The translations under genes were made by a program, and so were the position numbers. Below the pieces are notes generated by a model, which saw nothing but the letters and a program-made list of their open reading frames with translations, was not told where the DNA came from and did no database searches. Below, piece by piece: positions 49,026 through 62,385 of a stretch of 64,000 bases of DNA (positions are counted from its first letter, which is position 1; every line of letters begins with the position of its first letter). Source of the DNA: Glandiceps talaboti (Eukaryota; Hemichordata; Enteropneusta; Spengelidae); contig NC_135558.1 in NCBI RefSeq assembly GCF_964340395.1, positions 6,045,001 to 6,109,000 of the forward strand, given 5' to 3'.

Positions 49026-50355
49026 GTAAGGATATATTTAATGTCTTCACATCACATCAGTGTATTCTGGGTTCAGTTGATAGCTTTGTTGTCTAACGTT
49101 GAGTGCTAACGTGTGAAGGTACCGGATTGTTCAATTTACTAGCTATGGTGATCTCTACAGTGACCACCTGCATTTCATAAGGGATTGCATACATCACATG
49201 GTTACGAGGTGTTCATTTTAAATATTTATACTGAGGTCAAGAATAGACTAGATTTCGCAATAGAGAGACAGATATAGAGGCAGATATGGTGACAGATGGC
49301 ATGACAGATACTGACAGTCCATCCTGTTGGGATGATAACACCAAGGATAAGCAATGTCAGTTGCCAACAGGAATTTTTAGAGAGCCGATAAAAAATAAAA
49401 TAGGAGTTATTTTTATCAGTATGATCGTTGAAATAATATCGTCATTTCCAAGTTTATAGTGCTCCTGTGTATACATGTCTGTTGTCACATCCTTTTAACC
49501 ATGATGAATGTTAACAAATGTGGGTGATTTTTTATAAACTGTTTGTTTTAACTTCCTACTGTTTTCCATTCAAGTTTATTCCTGTATTTGCAACCACCAA
49601 GAGGGACTAGTCTGTTTGAAAAAGGTTTTGTAAATATATCGAATATAATTTGAAATCTGAATCTAGCAAGAAAATCAATGTACTGTATTATGAAAGGGTA
49701 TTTGCAGGATTATAATAGTCACGACTACATTTGTAAATCTGTTAAGACTCATAAATTATACATAATGTGTTTGCTTTCTTTTAGTTTTGCTACTAAATGT
49801 GGTTTGATACAGAAATGTATTTGTAACTTTCTGTATATTGTAGAAATCATTATTAAGTCATTTTGATGTTATTCGTCAAAAGTTGAAATATTGTTTTCTT
49901 GACTTTTTGCAAGAAATTATGCAAATGCTGGTCCTTTAAACCAGAATATTAACATAAAGCTCTGTGGGTGTGCATTCCTCCAGTAATGAAAACAAAGAAC
50001 TGCTATTACAAGTAAGCATAACAAATAGGGACTAATTACAAATAAAAACACATTGGCCTGAAATTCTGTAAACTATTGTATATGTATTTATTTTGGTTCA
50101 TGAAAAGCTTGTGGAAATGCAGGATGGGCCAATCACACTTTAGTGTAGAATCCATGACGGGTGCATTTTTTTTACATTCGTCTTTCCAATCACTGAAAAG
50201 ACAAATGTGAAAAATCCAATCCGCACAGATTCCAGGTGAGGCACACTTTACTAGTAATTTGGCAGACAGTTTTAGGAGAAGGTAGACATTATTTGTAAAC
50301 ATCTCATCTGATCAGCCCCACCTTATTCAGTGTAAATGTTGTTGACTGATTTCAC

Positions 50356-50517
50356 CTAGCCTACCTGTAGACTTTAGAATGGATATCGCTACACTATTGC
50401 ATTATTCCGCTACCCTAGTGAAAGTTTGAATTTTGGGAATGGAGCAAATATTGAAAATGTCAGTTAGGATAGTGGAATGGTATAGCAATAGCTGTTCTCA
50501 AGTCTACAGGTAGGCTA
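50356..50517. mobile_element. 162-bp MITE with 9-bp target duplication
   Basis: The direct repeat TGATTTCAC lies at 50,347-50,355 and 50,518-50,526, immediately outside inverted ends TAGCCTACCTGTAGACTT and AAGTCTACAGGTAGGCTA (the left end has one extra C). Weaker complementarity continues inward. Nine-base duplications are characteristic of Mutator-like elements. It has no coding capacity. Confidence 0.82.
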
Positions 50518-51835
50518 TGATTTCACAACAGCTGAAGACAGAAATATATACTTGTGAAGTATGTTAGCTAGACTTGTTTCCACAGAAAAAGCTTTTGCGC
50601 ATATTAAGCTGAAATAAATCCAGCACTAAAAAAACCTAGGACTACAGTACTTCAGCACAGCATCAGTCTGTTTATGAATACAGCATAATATGTCAGACAG
50701 TTCAAACTGTTCGTAAACACATATGTATAAAATATAGCAGATGACATTTTATAGCATCATCAGTCAGTTTTATGTAGCGATGTACATGTACAAATAAAAA
50801 TGTCTAACAAATAAATCTTTGGAAATCATATTCCCAAATTTTCACTGACATCGAGTCAGCGCTTTCAGGGATCTACTATTCCTAGCTCAGCTGACTTGAC
50901 AAAAGTCTTACACTCCAGATAATGCTGATGAGACACCAGTCAAAGTTTTGGTTAAATTTTCCTTCCAAAATTAGACAAGAGTAGAAATACTTATTTGTTT
51001 TCTTTGTACATAAAGTGCGTGACCATCATTTCTCACAATGTCATCTTGGGGAAAAATGATTTCTGTAGCTTCAGGAATTGTAGGTGAGATTCAAACCTAA
51101 ATGACCCGAAAGGTCAGTCAAATTTGTTGAAGAGATCGATTAGTAGATGCTGTGGTTTAGTTTTAGTAATCTGTGTTGACAGCAGCTATGTAGAATAAAA
51201 TAATGTCCACATATTCTTTATTACAAATTATAAAATAGTTTAATGTTCTCTTAAACTGTGCAACCCTGACAAACACAGATTCAAATGAAGCATCAAAAAT
51301 CAATAAAATGGGTGGAAAGATTGTATCTGGTATTTTCCCCGTAATACTGCCTAGGGCAGACAAATACACAAACTATTTTAATATGCATTGATGTAAGACT
51401 AATCCTTAGTATGTTTGCTGTTGTAAGAAGAAATATTTCTCTAGCTGTCAGGGTTTAATAATTAGGGTAGTATGACAGACAGAGAGATATATATTTGTGT
51501 AGATTTATTGTGGAAATTGAAATACTATGAGTTATGGTATGTGTCGTACTATGGGAGTCTTTCATCATTGAGTCATTTAGTGGACGTTTTATGACCTTAA
51601 ACTGCCATGCATACATGGCCTACTGTCTCAAATATGTCTTCATCAACAACAAGAATGGTAATGGGGAAATATAGCTGTGAGCTATAACACTTAGATAGGG
51701 CAAGACTGAAAGAAAAGAGACATAAATTAATGTAGAGAGGACATGTAGGAGACACCGAGATGGGGATCAGAAAAAAGAAACAGATGCACACAAGAAAAAC
51801 GGACAGATGGATGGGAAAACAGACAGCCAGATTCA

Positions 51836-51861
51836 CTGAACAGACAGACAGACAGACAGAC

Positions 51862-51892
<31 letters not shown>

Positions 51893-51912
51893 GCCAGCCA
51901 GCCAGCCAGACA
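51836..51912. repeat. (CAGA)n/(CAGC)n microsatellite
   Basis: CAGA repeats broken by CACAGA, followed by CAGC and more CAGA-like units. The 128-codon minus frame across it is low complexity. Confidence 0.93.
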
Positions 51913-52651
51913 GGCAGATAGACAGGCATGTTCTTTTGTACATATGTACATGTATATATACAGACATACAGGAGTGTATGCAAGATAGCTAGAGCAGTAT
52001 TTGTCTCAGGAACATGAGTTGAAATATAGAAAATTTAAATGGAGCTTTTTTATAGCTAATCTGATATACAGGCAAAAAAAGGAAAATGAATTTATTTAAT
52101 TTGTCACATATTTCTAAAGTACAGAGGTTCAGAAGACATACATGCTACGCAACCAATTTCCTACATTTCACGGTGCTGAAAGTTTTTACGTTGAAATTAC
52201 CAGAGGCTGTAAAAATTGGAAGTAGGAGACTTCCTGCATTAAAATGACAGATATCACTTACTGTAGAAATGAAAATATATGCCAACAGCTGAACATTTTG
52301 AAATCACTCATTGAACTCACGCTGAATATAACAGTCTGGATTGGAAAGGAATCGCTTAGAGCAATGTCTAGAAATGAGATTTGGAATTCGGTAATAATTC
52401 ATAAAAAATTGATCTCTTTCTGTCAAAGGTGTTGTGCCTTTGTTTCGTGTACATACATATGACTGGGAAATTTATCCTAAAAGGCATTGTTATGTCTGTT
52501 CTGAAATATGATAGTTTACAAAATATTAATCTACTTGCTTTTTGGATGAACTGAAATATAGTTCAGTATTTCTAAAAAAAAAAATCAATAATGAATTTGC
52601 CGAAAAAATGAATTTTTTTCAGGAAAAGAAATATTGAACCGTCATTTTCAA

Positions 52652-52750
52652 CTATGGAGTAATACCAACAAAAATGTCAGTGACAGACTGATTGCAGTCC
52701 TCAGAGCTATGTAAGGGAATATTCACCAATACTTGCAAATTATCCTGATA
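52652..52750 (+). pseudogene. decayed duplicate of the SAM-like exon
   Basis: CTATGGAGTAATACCAACAA and the following 80 bp match the exon at 48,925-49,025 closely, but the copy is dead. The tryptophan codon TGG is TGA, a 4-bp insertion (TGTA) after GAGCTA shifts the frame, the acceptor AG is replaced by TTTCAAC, and the donor is lost. The alternative frame is also stopped. Similarity appears confined to the exon: the flanks do not align by eye. It is either an old tandem exon duplication whose flanks have diverged, or an inserted cDNA fragment. It must be skipped in the mature transcript. Confidence 0.8.
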
Positions 52751-53717
52751 TAACATAATTCAAAATATAATGTTGGGGCAGTTTGACAGTGTTAGTTATC
52801 ATCTTTTGTTTCACCAGCTTTGTGTTTTTCATAACTGGTACCGTTTGTTCTAAGAAATGATTGACACTTCTTTTGTGAAAATTGAAATAAAAGCTCATTC
52901 AAATAAAACTAAAGGAAGTTCTCTCCATCAGGTTTTAATGACTTTTACTTATTGAAATATTAGTGGATAAGGAAAATTCAAACAAAATGAGCAAGGCATG
53001 ACTTGAAACCGATAGGATTTGTAAAGATATACAGGTATTAAGAAGGGTCGTGATTATTATACCTAGCTTCAGGAAATTTTTTGGAAACTTAAAACCTGAG
53101 TAAAGATTTTCTGAAAAAATGCTAATATTTAATGTATATACCTACAGGAAATGTTTTGGGGGAGCTGCAAACCTGGGTCAAAGGTCAAATCTGATTAAAA
53201 GTGGAAAGCCAGAATTTCATGTATGTGTGGACTTCGTTTCTTGAAACTATTGTATAGCAGAGTGAACACAATATAAAGTGAAACAGCTGTCGGTCTGTAA
53301 ATTACTTTTAACACAGCGTTTAATAACACACTGTAACTGAGATATTAAAAACAAACATTACCAAATCATTGTAAATGGTACAAACATGTTACTTTGAAGT
53401 AGGAGTTGCTTAAAACTCACCACATCTTTAAATTTTATAGGTTTTTAGACTGTTTTTTCCTTCGACAAATAACTTTAATAGATAGGTGACTCATTTCTGG
53501 ACTATGAAATACAAGTAGCTAAGTAGCTACGGGATTCTGTATCATATGTTAGAAAAATGTAAGTGTAAAGTAGGTAAATGAATTAAATATTTCAACTACG
53601 AATACATGTATACTCTCGATCTCTAGAATATCAGTGCAACTCAAGGCCATTTTTTCCCTGTATTCCCATTTCTTTTTCCACAGAAGACCATCACACAAAA
53701 TTATTGTATCTATTAAT

Positions 53718-53995
53718 GTGGCCATATGGATGAAAATTGGAATTTATTTGGGATTTTTTATTCATAAAACAACTCTAGTATGTTTTCCTACTTGAAAAAA
53801 CATTGTGAAAATGAAACAATATATAGCAATTCCGTGTTTGTAACTCAATAATTGCAACAGCAACAACAAAATATGTGAAATGAAAAAAAATTTGTTATTG
53901 TATGACTTACAATAACAAACTTTTTACACACTTTCTAGCTTTTTGTAATTTATTGAGTTACAAACATGGACTTTGTATATGTTGGTTCACATAGT
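53718..53995. mobile_element. foldback MITE, truncated older copy
   Basis: Starts TGTGGCCATATGGATGAAAA and carries CCTACTTGAAAAA, GTGTTTGTAACTCAATAA, TTGTTATTGTA, and then the inverted counterparts AATTTATTGAGTTACAAACA and TTCACAT. The same segments in the same order make up the element at 63,443-63,841. The outer right arm with the terminal repeat is missing, so this copy is truncated and older. Confidence 0.7.
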
Positions 53996-56502
53996 GCCTC
54001 TCAATTTTATTTCAGTCAATCTTAGAAATAATCGTAAATAATCGTCTTAAAATTTTGTATTGTAGTAATTTTAATATCTACAGAAATTATGCGATAATGT
54101 CTCCTAATAGTACGTCAGGTTGTGATAAAATATCAAAAATCATCAAAATTTCATATTTGTAATTATTCTGGCCAAGAATGCTGTCTTTAAAAGAATAACT
54201 CACCCATTTGTGTTGAATAACAATCACAGATTTCCAAAATAACAGTAAAATTAATATTATTTGTGACTTGAACATCTTCTGTTCTCATGTGCCATCATGA
54301 TACACAGTGCAGTACATGTACAGTCAGCATTTTTAGATTCTGGCAATCTTCAATTCGTATAATCACAAAACAAGTACTACATTTGTAGGTGTATCCTTTG
54401 ATGTTTGTAATTTTGGACTATAAATTTGTAGTCTGTAAGCGACAAAGAAACATATGATGTAAGAATCCATTGGCAGATTAACTTTAATGCATTCTCCTAT
54501 CAGTTGTGTTATCTTATTGCATAGAAATCCTCCACTTCCAGACTTTACATATGTGACAAAAAGAACAGGATCTAAAACGGCTTCGGGCAAAATTTACTTA
54601 AATCTAGCAGACAGTATACCGTAATTATCGTCACTACATACATTACTGTAAAAACCTCTCGTTCCAACTTTTGTATGCAGTCGCTGATATTCAAAATAGG
54701 TTTCCTGTGTGTTGTACAATGTATTGTTGGGAACAATTCCGAGGCTATGTCCCCAATGGGAGATTGTTGATAGTAATGCATGCAATTACTTCAACTGATG
54801 GAGGAAACTCTTTGTGTTTCCCAAACTCACACTATTAAAAATAAATAAAACCTTGCAAGACAACAAAGCATAATTGAAGTTGTCTGTTAATAAAGCTGTC
54901 TTTGTACACCAACTTTATAAACTTGAGTTGACAATTTATAAAGACCGGAAATTTGCTAATAAAAGTTTGGAAATTTTTGTACCAGCTATTTTTAGCCTGA
55001 TAATAAAAGTTATGTATACACCGTAGACCATCTCACAGAATCATTGTGTCTAAATGAAATCTATATCTGCTTTCGTTGATGTTGTGCACAGCATATCTGT
55101 TGATCAATGAGATCAAAAGAGAATACCTGACAAGAAATGAATATGATAAAAAGTATTGAATTTTCCATTGTATACGGAAGACATTACTAATACTACATGT
55201 ATGTGAACAACTTAGCCCATATATATTTTTACACATTTTTTTTTGTAATTTTTTTGTACACTGTTAAAATTGATGTATTCAAAAAATATATGCAGTCATC
55301 AAATATTTTATATCATGTAAACAGAGGTTTTAATTTTTGGCAGAACAGAAATATACATAACTTTACAGACCTGTAAATGTATTTAAGTCAGGAGGGAAAA
55401 AAAAGTCAGGAGGAATCATAGAGATCCCATCTACTTACCAATATTATTATTGTTGAAAAATTAACTTCAATTTTACAATATTTTATTTTTCTGGGGTTTT
55501 TGTCATACTGAAGTTGTAAACAATATTTTTTTTTTCTTTTGGTGGGGGACTTCTGGTTAGAAGTCTACACATGTACCTACCATGTTTAATTTTTACCTAC
55601 TTAGTAGTCTTACAAAAATACATTACTCTTAGACTAATGGCACTGCAAGTGTCTTACTCCAACAAAAAACTTAACAATAAGGGGTTATTACTGATTGAAT
55701 AACTTTCCATAACTGTCATCCATCCAAATGATATATGATTAGAAAACCTGACCCCCATAGGCTGGTTGCTAGGAAACATGATGTACACAACTGACATTTT
55801 GAATTAAATCACATTTTATGTAATAATTGAAATTGAATTTATCTTGCCTGTGTGTTGTGTAAACATCAATGCATTAAAAAAGTGGTCCTCTTGGTACCCA
55901 GCTGTGCAGAATAGAATAACAAATTATTCATTTTTAAGCCTACATTGTAGTTAGACTAATTAAAATGAACCTAATTAGCATGTTAATTAGCTGGAATTTT
56001 TTGCCCAGGGATATGAAATCACAAGAGAGATGTTGCATGGAATAGTTTAAATGTCAATCACCCTATAGTGTTCTCATGACACGTGGCAAGTAGGTAAGAG
56101 TGTATAGTAGTTGTTGATAGAGCAAGGCAGCTCTTGGAGGGTACAACTTATCATACTTGGACGTGATTAAATAGTCTACGAGTGATAAACTAGTCTACGG
56201 ATGATAAAATAGTCAAGGAATGGAAACTGACATCTGAATCGATAGGGGGTTTGTATAGTGACAAGAACAAATTCCTATTATGCATATAAACTATAATTAA
56301 TGCAAGATTTTTGTGAAACCATTTTTGTAAGCATTTAAATCCTTTCTGTGTGAGTGTACATAATTATGAAAGTGGAAGAATTATCATAATTATGTTATTA
56401 TGTTCGTATATACTTTTTATCCAGGGTAAAAATTTGAAAAGGTGTTTTTCTTCTTTAATATTTTTCAGAAAATTTCCAAATTGTACAAAATTATAAACAA
56501 TG

Positions 56503-57095
56503 ACGTGCTAGTTTTCCAAACCGATAGTGTTGTTTCCATCAGAGTGGACTTATTGTATTACAAATTTTCCAAACTATTTAGTCAATAAAATTAATAGTAC
56601 TGTTTAAAGTTTCAAATAACAAACTGCCATAGATATTGTTGTTCTCATCAGAGTGGACTTACTGCACATTATTAGTTTTCAAACTATAATAGTCGATAAA
56701 ATTAATAGTACAGGGTAAAATTTCAACAAACTGCCATAGATATTGTTGTTTGGGTAAGAGTGGACTCACTGCATTATCAGTTTTCAAACTATAATGATAA
56801 AATTAATGTACAGGGTAAAATTTCAACTAACAAAACTGCTATAGATATTGTTGTTTGGGTAAGAGTGGACTCACTGCATTATCAGTTTTCAAACTCTAAT
56901 AATCGATAAAATTAATAGTACAGGGTAAAATTTCAACAAAACTGCCATAGATATTGTTGTTTGGGTAAGAGTGGACTCACTGCATTATCAGTTTTCAAAC
57001 TATTTAGTCAAGATAATTAATAGCACAGGGTAAAATTTCATCTCACAACATGCCATAGGTAATGTTGTTTTCATCAAAATTAATAGACTTCCTGC
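56503..57095. repeat. ~106-bp tandem repeat, 5-6 copies
   Basis: Anchors like GCCATAGATATTGTTGTT occur at about 56,519, 56,626, 56,733, 56,838, 56,944 and 57,052 (spacing 105-108). Each is followed by AGAGTGGACTCACTGCATTA, AGTTTTCAAACTATA and AATTAATAGTACAGGGTAAA. The middle copies are most alike and the outer ones most diverged, as expected from unequal exchange. Confidence 0.93.
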
Positions 57096-58456
57096 ATTAC
57101 ATATTTACAGTCATGTTAATTATGTGTATTAAATATGATTGAAGGATTAATATACCTAAATACCTGTAATAAGACTATTGTTATTATAAAGATGACATTT
57201 CATGCAATGAATGCCAAATTATGAATTATTTTCACACAGGCCCAATGAGAGTTGCTGTATCTTTATTGAACATGAAAGTATATTGTAGCATTGGTCTGTA
57301 ACAATCTATTAGTCTAGTAATCTTTAATACTTGAATTCAAAAGTGTACATCAATCAAATAAATAGAAGATATCTGGGTATGTTTTTCTCTTTGTCCATTA
57401 CTGAATTGTAATCATAGATGATTAATACTATTATTAGTATTAAGGCAGGGATGATTAATACCATTATTAATAGTTACGAAAGATTTATCAGGTTGTACTG
57501 TTATTCTTGTACATGTACCTTCATATAAAAGTAAAGTGTTCCAGATTGTTGTAGTCATGGCAACAGTTATGTGAATTATCAGAATAGTACAAAATGATTC
57601 AGACATTAAATGAGACGATGTTTTCATGAATACATGTATTTGTCTTCGTAAATTGTCAGTCAACTTAAGCATATGTGACCAGTAGTATTATGTGTAAACA
57701 TTCGCAGTTTGCCTGATTTTTAAAATTACAGCCTAATGTATACAGAGCTATATTTTATAATTCTACAACTATTATAATATTTATCCACATGTATCAGTGT
57801 CTTGATTGAAGGCAGATTACCGGTACTAAATACATATTTCAGATTGTAAAATTTTGTGTTTATTCTTCATTACATTCTCTGAAGATAAACGAGATATGAT
57901 ATACATATTGTGGAACACCTGGTAGTTATGTGCGTGATTGAAATCAACCTTTACAAGATATATATCAATTTTATTTCCTTGCTAATAATGACAGTGAAAA
58001 ATGCTGTGAGATATTTATGAATATGTAACACCATTCCATTATTTTATTTAAAACTCAATGTTGAATCCCTGGTTCTCACATTACTTATTGTTATCTTATC
58101 ATTTGAGCCATAATTAGTAAATAATATTATTCATTTGTTTAGGACACAGACAAGTGTTCTGGACCAACTATTTTCTATGGCTCTGCCAGACAACTGTTTT
58201 TCAAACCTTAATTTGAATCATAATCTGTTATGTCTTAAACAACCAAAATGAGTCATTTCAAAGACACTTTTATTTTGACATGTTGAAGAGATCTTGAAAA
58301 CCATGAATTGTTTAGTTAGGACTGCCAAGGCATGACATGTTACTGTATCGGTTATAAGTACTGTCGTTGTATTCTTGTCTTGTCACTATTCAACACAGTG
58401 TCGACATCTGAAGTGACTGACATTGCTAATCAGTAATAGATTCTAGACAAGATATG

Positions 58457-59760
58457 GATGAATGCACCTCATAATAGAAAGAGGCCACAGGTAAATGATC
58501 TCAAATTACTGGATGCAATGAATGTGATGTTACCAACAGTCAGTGTTGAATATAAATAGGTAAAACTTTGGTTTTATTATGGAAGTGTAACTGTAACCCA
58601 CACCTCCACCCCACCCTGTATGACGTACGGATGCATGAGAATACATTGTGCTTCAATTAGAAAGGCCACAGGCAAAATGATTCTGAAATGTTTTGATGTC
58701 ATACAATGTTGGTATTGAATAGTAACAGCTTATAGGTACCTGGCTAGGGTTGTATGATGGGGAGTGTAACCCCCATCTCCACTCTCACCTTGTATGACCT
58801 CATGATGAGTGCACCTAATGCTTCAATAGAAAGGCCACCGGTAAAGTGATTCTGAAATGTGTTGATATTGTGACAGTATTGGTATTGAATGCACACACAG
58901 CTTTATCTATTTGGTTATATTATGGGGGTGTAATCCCTCCACTCTCGTCCTTTGACCTTTGACCCCTGTCATGAGTGCACACCATGTTTCAATAGAACGA
59001 GTTCACAGGTAAGCGAATCTGATGTTGTTTTTTTGATGCAACTGTGAACATTATGTTTCTTACTAGAAACTTAGGGACGATCGCACAATGTCACACAAGC
59101 TCAATAAACAAACATACAATGTAGTACATTTTAGGACAAAAACCTCCCCTGCTCCCCCTACATGAACGTTCACAAGTGTGACATCACACTTTTATATATG
59201 ATGTAAACCATGATGAAAACTGCACTATGATCAATGCAATGTAAAAACATGATGGTGAACATAAAGTTACAAACCTGGATAATGAGATTATGGTAAACAC
59301 ATCAAAATACTACCAGAAACCCAGCACTGTATCTTACATTAGAAGTAAATTTTTATCACCTTATCAACATCTCACTAGTAAATAGGGAAGCTTGTATCAT
59401 TGGAAGTGTGAAAGTTTCGAAAATTTGGTTAGAAGTGCAAATTTGAAGTTCAAAAATCGCATTGATGGCTGACCTCCTCCCCCTTAAATGAACAAAGTTT
59501 GCTTATTGAGCTTGTGTGACATTGTGTGATCGTCCCCTACCTGGCCATGATTTTATGATAACCTCCCACTTCCATCTTTAATTAAGGGTGAGTGCACATC
59601 ATGCTTCAATAGATGGAGTTCACAAGTAAGTGATTCTCACATCTTTTGATGCAACATAATAAGTGTTGAATTGTAAAAGTCTGAATACGTGGCTAGGGTT
59701 GTATGATTGAAGTTTAACCCCCACCTCCACCCTGGATGACTTTATGGATGAGTGTTTAAT
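58457..59760. repeat. ~165-bp tandem repeat, 5 copies, one interrupted
   Basis: GAGTGCACC-type anchors lie at 58,460, 58,637, 58,807, 58,973, 59,590 and 59,749. Each unit runs through CTTCAATAGAAAGGCCACAG, a TGATTCTGAAATGT segment, GGTATTGAAT, TACCTGGCTAGGGTTGTATG and a CCCCCATCTCCACTC block. The fourth unit is lengthened by the transposon at 59,074-59,537; without it the spacing returns to 151 bp. Several units carry CACAGGTAAA/CACAGGTAAG, which resembles a splice donor, but no reading frame is kept between copies. Confidence 0.88.
59074..59537. mobile_element. 464-bp MITE inserted at TA
   Basis: Inverted ends of about 40 bp: the left begins GGGACGATCGCACAATGTCA and the right ends TGACATTGTGTGATCGTCCC plus one C, with only a few mismatches. 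TA is duplicated at 59,072-59,073 and 59,538-59,539. The flanking TACCTGGC continues the 165-bp repeat exactly as in uninterrupted sister units, so those units show the empty site. The element is Tc1/mariner-like in target choice, has no coding capacity and is younger than the array. Confidence 0.88.
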
Positions 59761-59901
59761 TTCACCTAAAACTGATATAGTGATAACATAAAAATAAAAC
59801 ACTGCATAGCAAATACTAGTAATTCAGTCTCAGAGGTACAAACATCAAATAGTTGTTAGTATCGAAACTTGGCAATTGTTCAATTTTTACATCCATAGCT
59901 A

Positions 59902-60120
59902 CCCCTTACCTCCACCTTACTCCCACCCCTCACCCCCACCTTACTCCTACCCCTCACCCCCATCAAGTTACTCCCACCCCTCACCCCACCTTATTCCCAT
60001 CCCACATCCCCACCCTACTCACACCCCTCACCCCCACTTTACTCCCCCCCCCCCACACCCCACCCTACTCACACCCCTCATCCACACCTTACTCCCACCC
60101 CTCACCCCACCCTACTCACA
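59902..60120. repeat. C-rich ~24-bp minisatellite
   Basis: Units of the type ACCTTACTCCCACCCCTCAC repeat about nine times with length variation and a C11 run at 60,044-60,054. The two proline-rich plus frames across it are artefacts of the repeat. Confidence 0.93.
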
Positions 60121-60684
60121 CCTCTGTGGTGTAATATATGTTACAAATAGTAGATGTGATTCATCTTGTACATGTATATAAGTGAAAATAAATCTCCGGT
60201 TTTGTCAAATTGAATTCTTATACCTGTGTAAGCTGTTGTTTCCAACCAATCAAAACATGTGATCTCTGCAGCTTAACCTCTAGAGTAGTCAGAGTGTAAA
60301 CAACATGTACACACATTTATAATCAATGACATGGTAAGCACCTTTTTGCTACCATCTAGGCAACCTGATAGAAATCTGTCGCCAATGAGTAACATATGGA
60401 CATTATAGAACACAGATTTAGTATTCTGTGTCTGTCTGACGTGTGTTGATACAAAGAATGTGAATAAAGCTTAATAAAATTGCCCTCAGTGACATGCAGC
60501 TTAATCGAATAAAATAGTTATGAATGTAAGGTATATGTATGCATACAACTATTGCAGGGAATTCCTAGTACGTGAATGTGACAATATGTTTAAAATGTGT
60601 TGTATTCTATGACTTATCAAACATTTAGTTTCAATGTGTACTTGGATTATTTCACTGGAACTTTACTCATTTGTTTACATTTGA

Positions 60685-60825
60685 TAGCTTGCCCACTGTG
60701 CTGTCCAGATACATCATTAGCTCATATTGTACCTCCTAGTCCTCGTATTCAAGCGGTGAATACGAGGACTGGGAGGTACATCCAGCTATTAAATGATGTC
60801 TCTTGATAGCGCAGTGGACAGGCTA
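60685..60825. mobile_element. 141-bp foldback MITE, 8-bp flank repeat
   Basis: The left end TAGCTTGCCCACTGTGCTGT and right end ATAGCGCAGTGGACAGGCTA are inverted with several transitions. Inner arms around CTAGTCCTCGTATTC / GAATACGAGGACTGG are nearly perfect. Flanks ACATTTGA (60,677-60,684) and ACATTTAA (60,826-60,833) differ at one of eight bases, consistent with a hAT-type duplication. It interrupts the older diverged array. Confidence 0.75.
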
Positions 60826-62385
60826 ACATTTAAAGTATTGATATATGAAAAGTATGGTATATATATGAATATAGTGAAAGTATAAAAGGGAATTCTTATA
60901 ATGTGTTGTTCTGTGCGACTTTAACAATTGAACTTGAAGTATTGATGTATACTTGGTTATTGAATATTTCACAGACACACAATAACTTATATTGGTTGTA
61001 AAATAATGCCAACCAGGCATAAAAATCACTAATGATACAAAATAAAAGGAATATGCTACTGCTTATTTTAAAAGTCTGCCACTGTAGGCAACTGATCTAT
61101 ACTATAATCCTTTGGCTTGGTAATGAATTAAACATTTTCTATAACTGAAAAAGATTATTGATATGTGCAAGTTCTAACATATTAAACAGAAACTTACAAG
61201 GTATTGTGATTAAGGTAATGATTGATACATGTAGCTAATATAAGAAACTAGAATATTGATATATTCAACAATAGCATAGAAAACTAATAGTTGATGTGTG
61301 TTTGTTGTTGTAACTTATAAAAACATTTATGTGTACTCAAAAAATGATTATTTTGTAGAAACCTAACAACAAATTATTTGGTTATGATATTGAGATAGGA
61401 TAAGAATAATGAATGAAATTTTGATGTACGCAAGGTATACATATGACTATTGCAAAGAAACTAACAGTTTTTTGTGTTCAGACGGTGTGTTGTGTTTATG
61501 TGACTTTTAAAGGTAAACTCTCAAGGAAATAATGGTATTTTCATAAACTTTGAGTTCTGGAGAGTTATTTCATGAATCGACATAACTTTGATTTTGCTCA
61601 GTTGCCAAGGAACACCAACTTGAAACTCTTTTTCACCACTATTGTTCGTGCAGTGGTACATTGTTAACTTATAGGTATTAGCTAGGAGACATGAATATGT
61701 ATTAGATGAGCAATGTATATTCATGACTTCTCTGACCATAATAAGCTCTTAGTTAGGGTTTGAAACATTGCAGTACTGTTGTTATTTCATAGACACCTAA
61801 TAACATACATACATGATTAAGTTGGTTCTGGAATGATTAATTAGTACATACATTGTATAGGTGATATGTAAAATGTAGTAATGATGTGTTAATTGTTTCC
61901 TAGAACTGGGATTCAAACATTGAGATGTGTGTGAAAGATAAATGTATGAGTTAATAGAAACCTGATAACTTACTTACATGTGTTGTGTTAGGTGATTGAG
62001 ATAGGGTTAGTGTAGGTGATGTGTGCAAGGTATAAATATATAATGGTGTGTCAAAAAAGTAATGATGTGTCAATCGTGTTGGTGAACAGAGATACAGGGA
62101 TTCACACATTGACATGATCTCAGTATGTAGATATTATTTGATAGACACCTAATAACTTCCATGTACAATCTACATATATTGTGTTGTGTTGTGATTGATA
62201 TACTCAGTTGGTTTAGTAGCTAGGTGATACTATGTAAGGTATATATATACATATTTATGGAAAGCAATTGCGTCATGTGTTTTCTTGGACTGAGATAAAG
62301 AATCAAACACCGATGTGTTTTCTGGTGAAATGTACCGGTATATTATTTCAATTTGATAGAAATGCGATAACTTACATGTACATGT

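Noticed and set aside
58457-59760. Tandem exons, because units carry CACAGGTAAG-like donors
   Set aside because: No acceptor or reading frame is kept between the units, so the donor-like motif is probably coincidental.
59853-60181. Proline-rich proteins of 93 and 101 codons
   Set aside because: Two frames of the same C-rich minisatellite; length variation between units would break any conserved frame.
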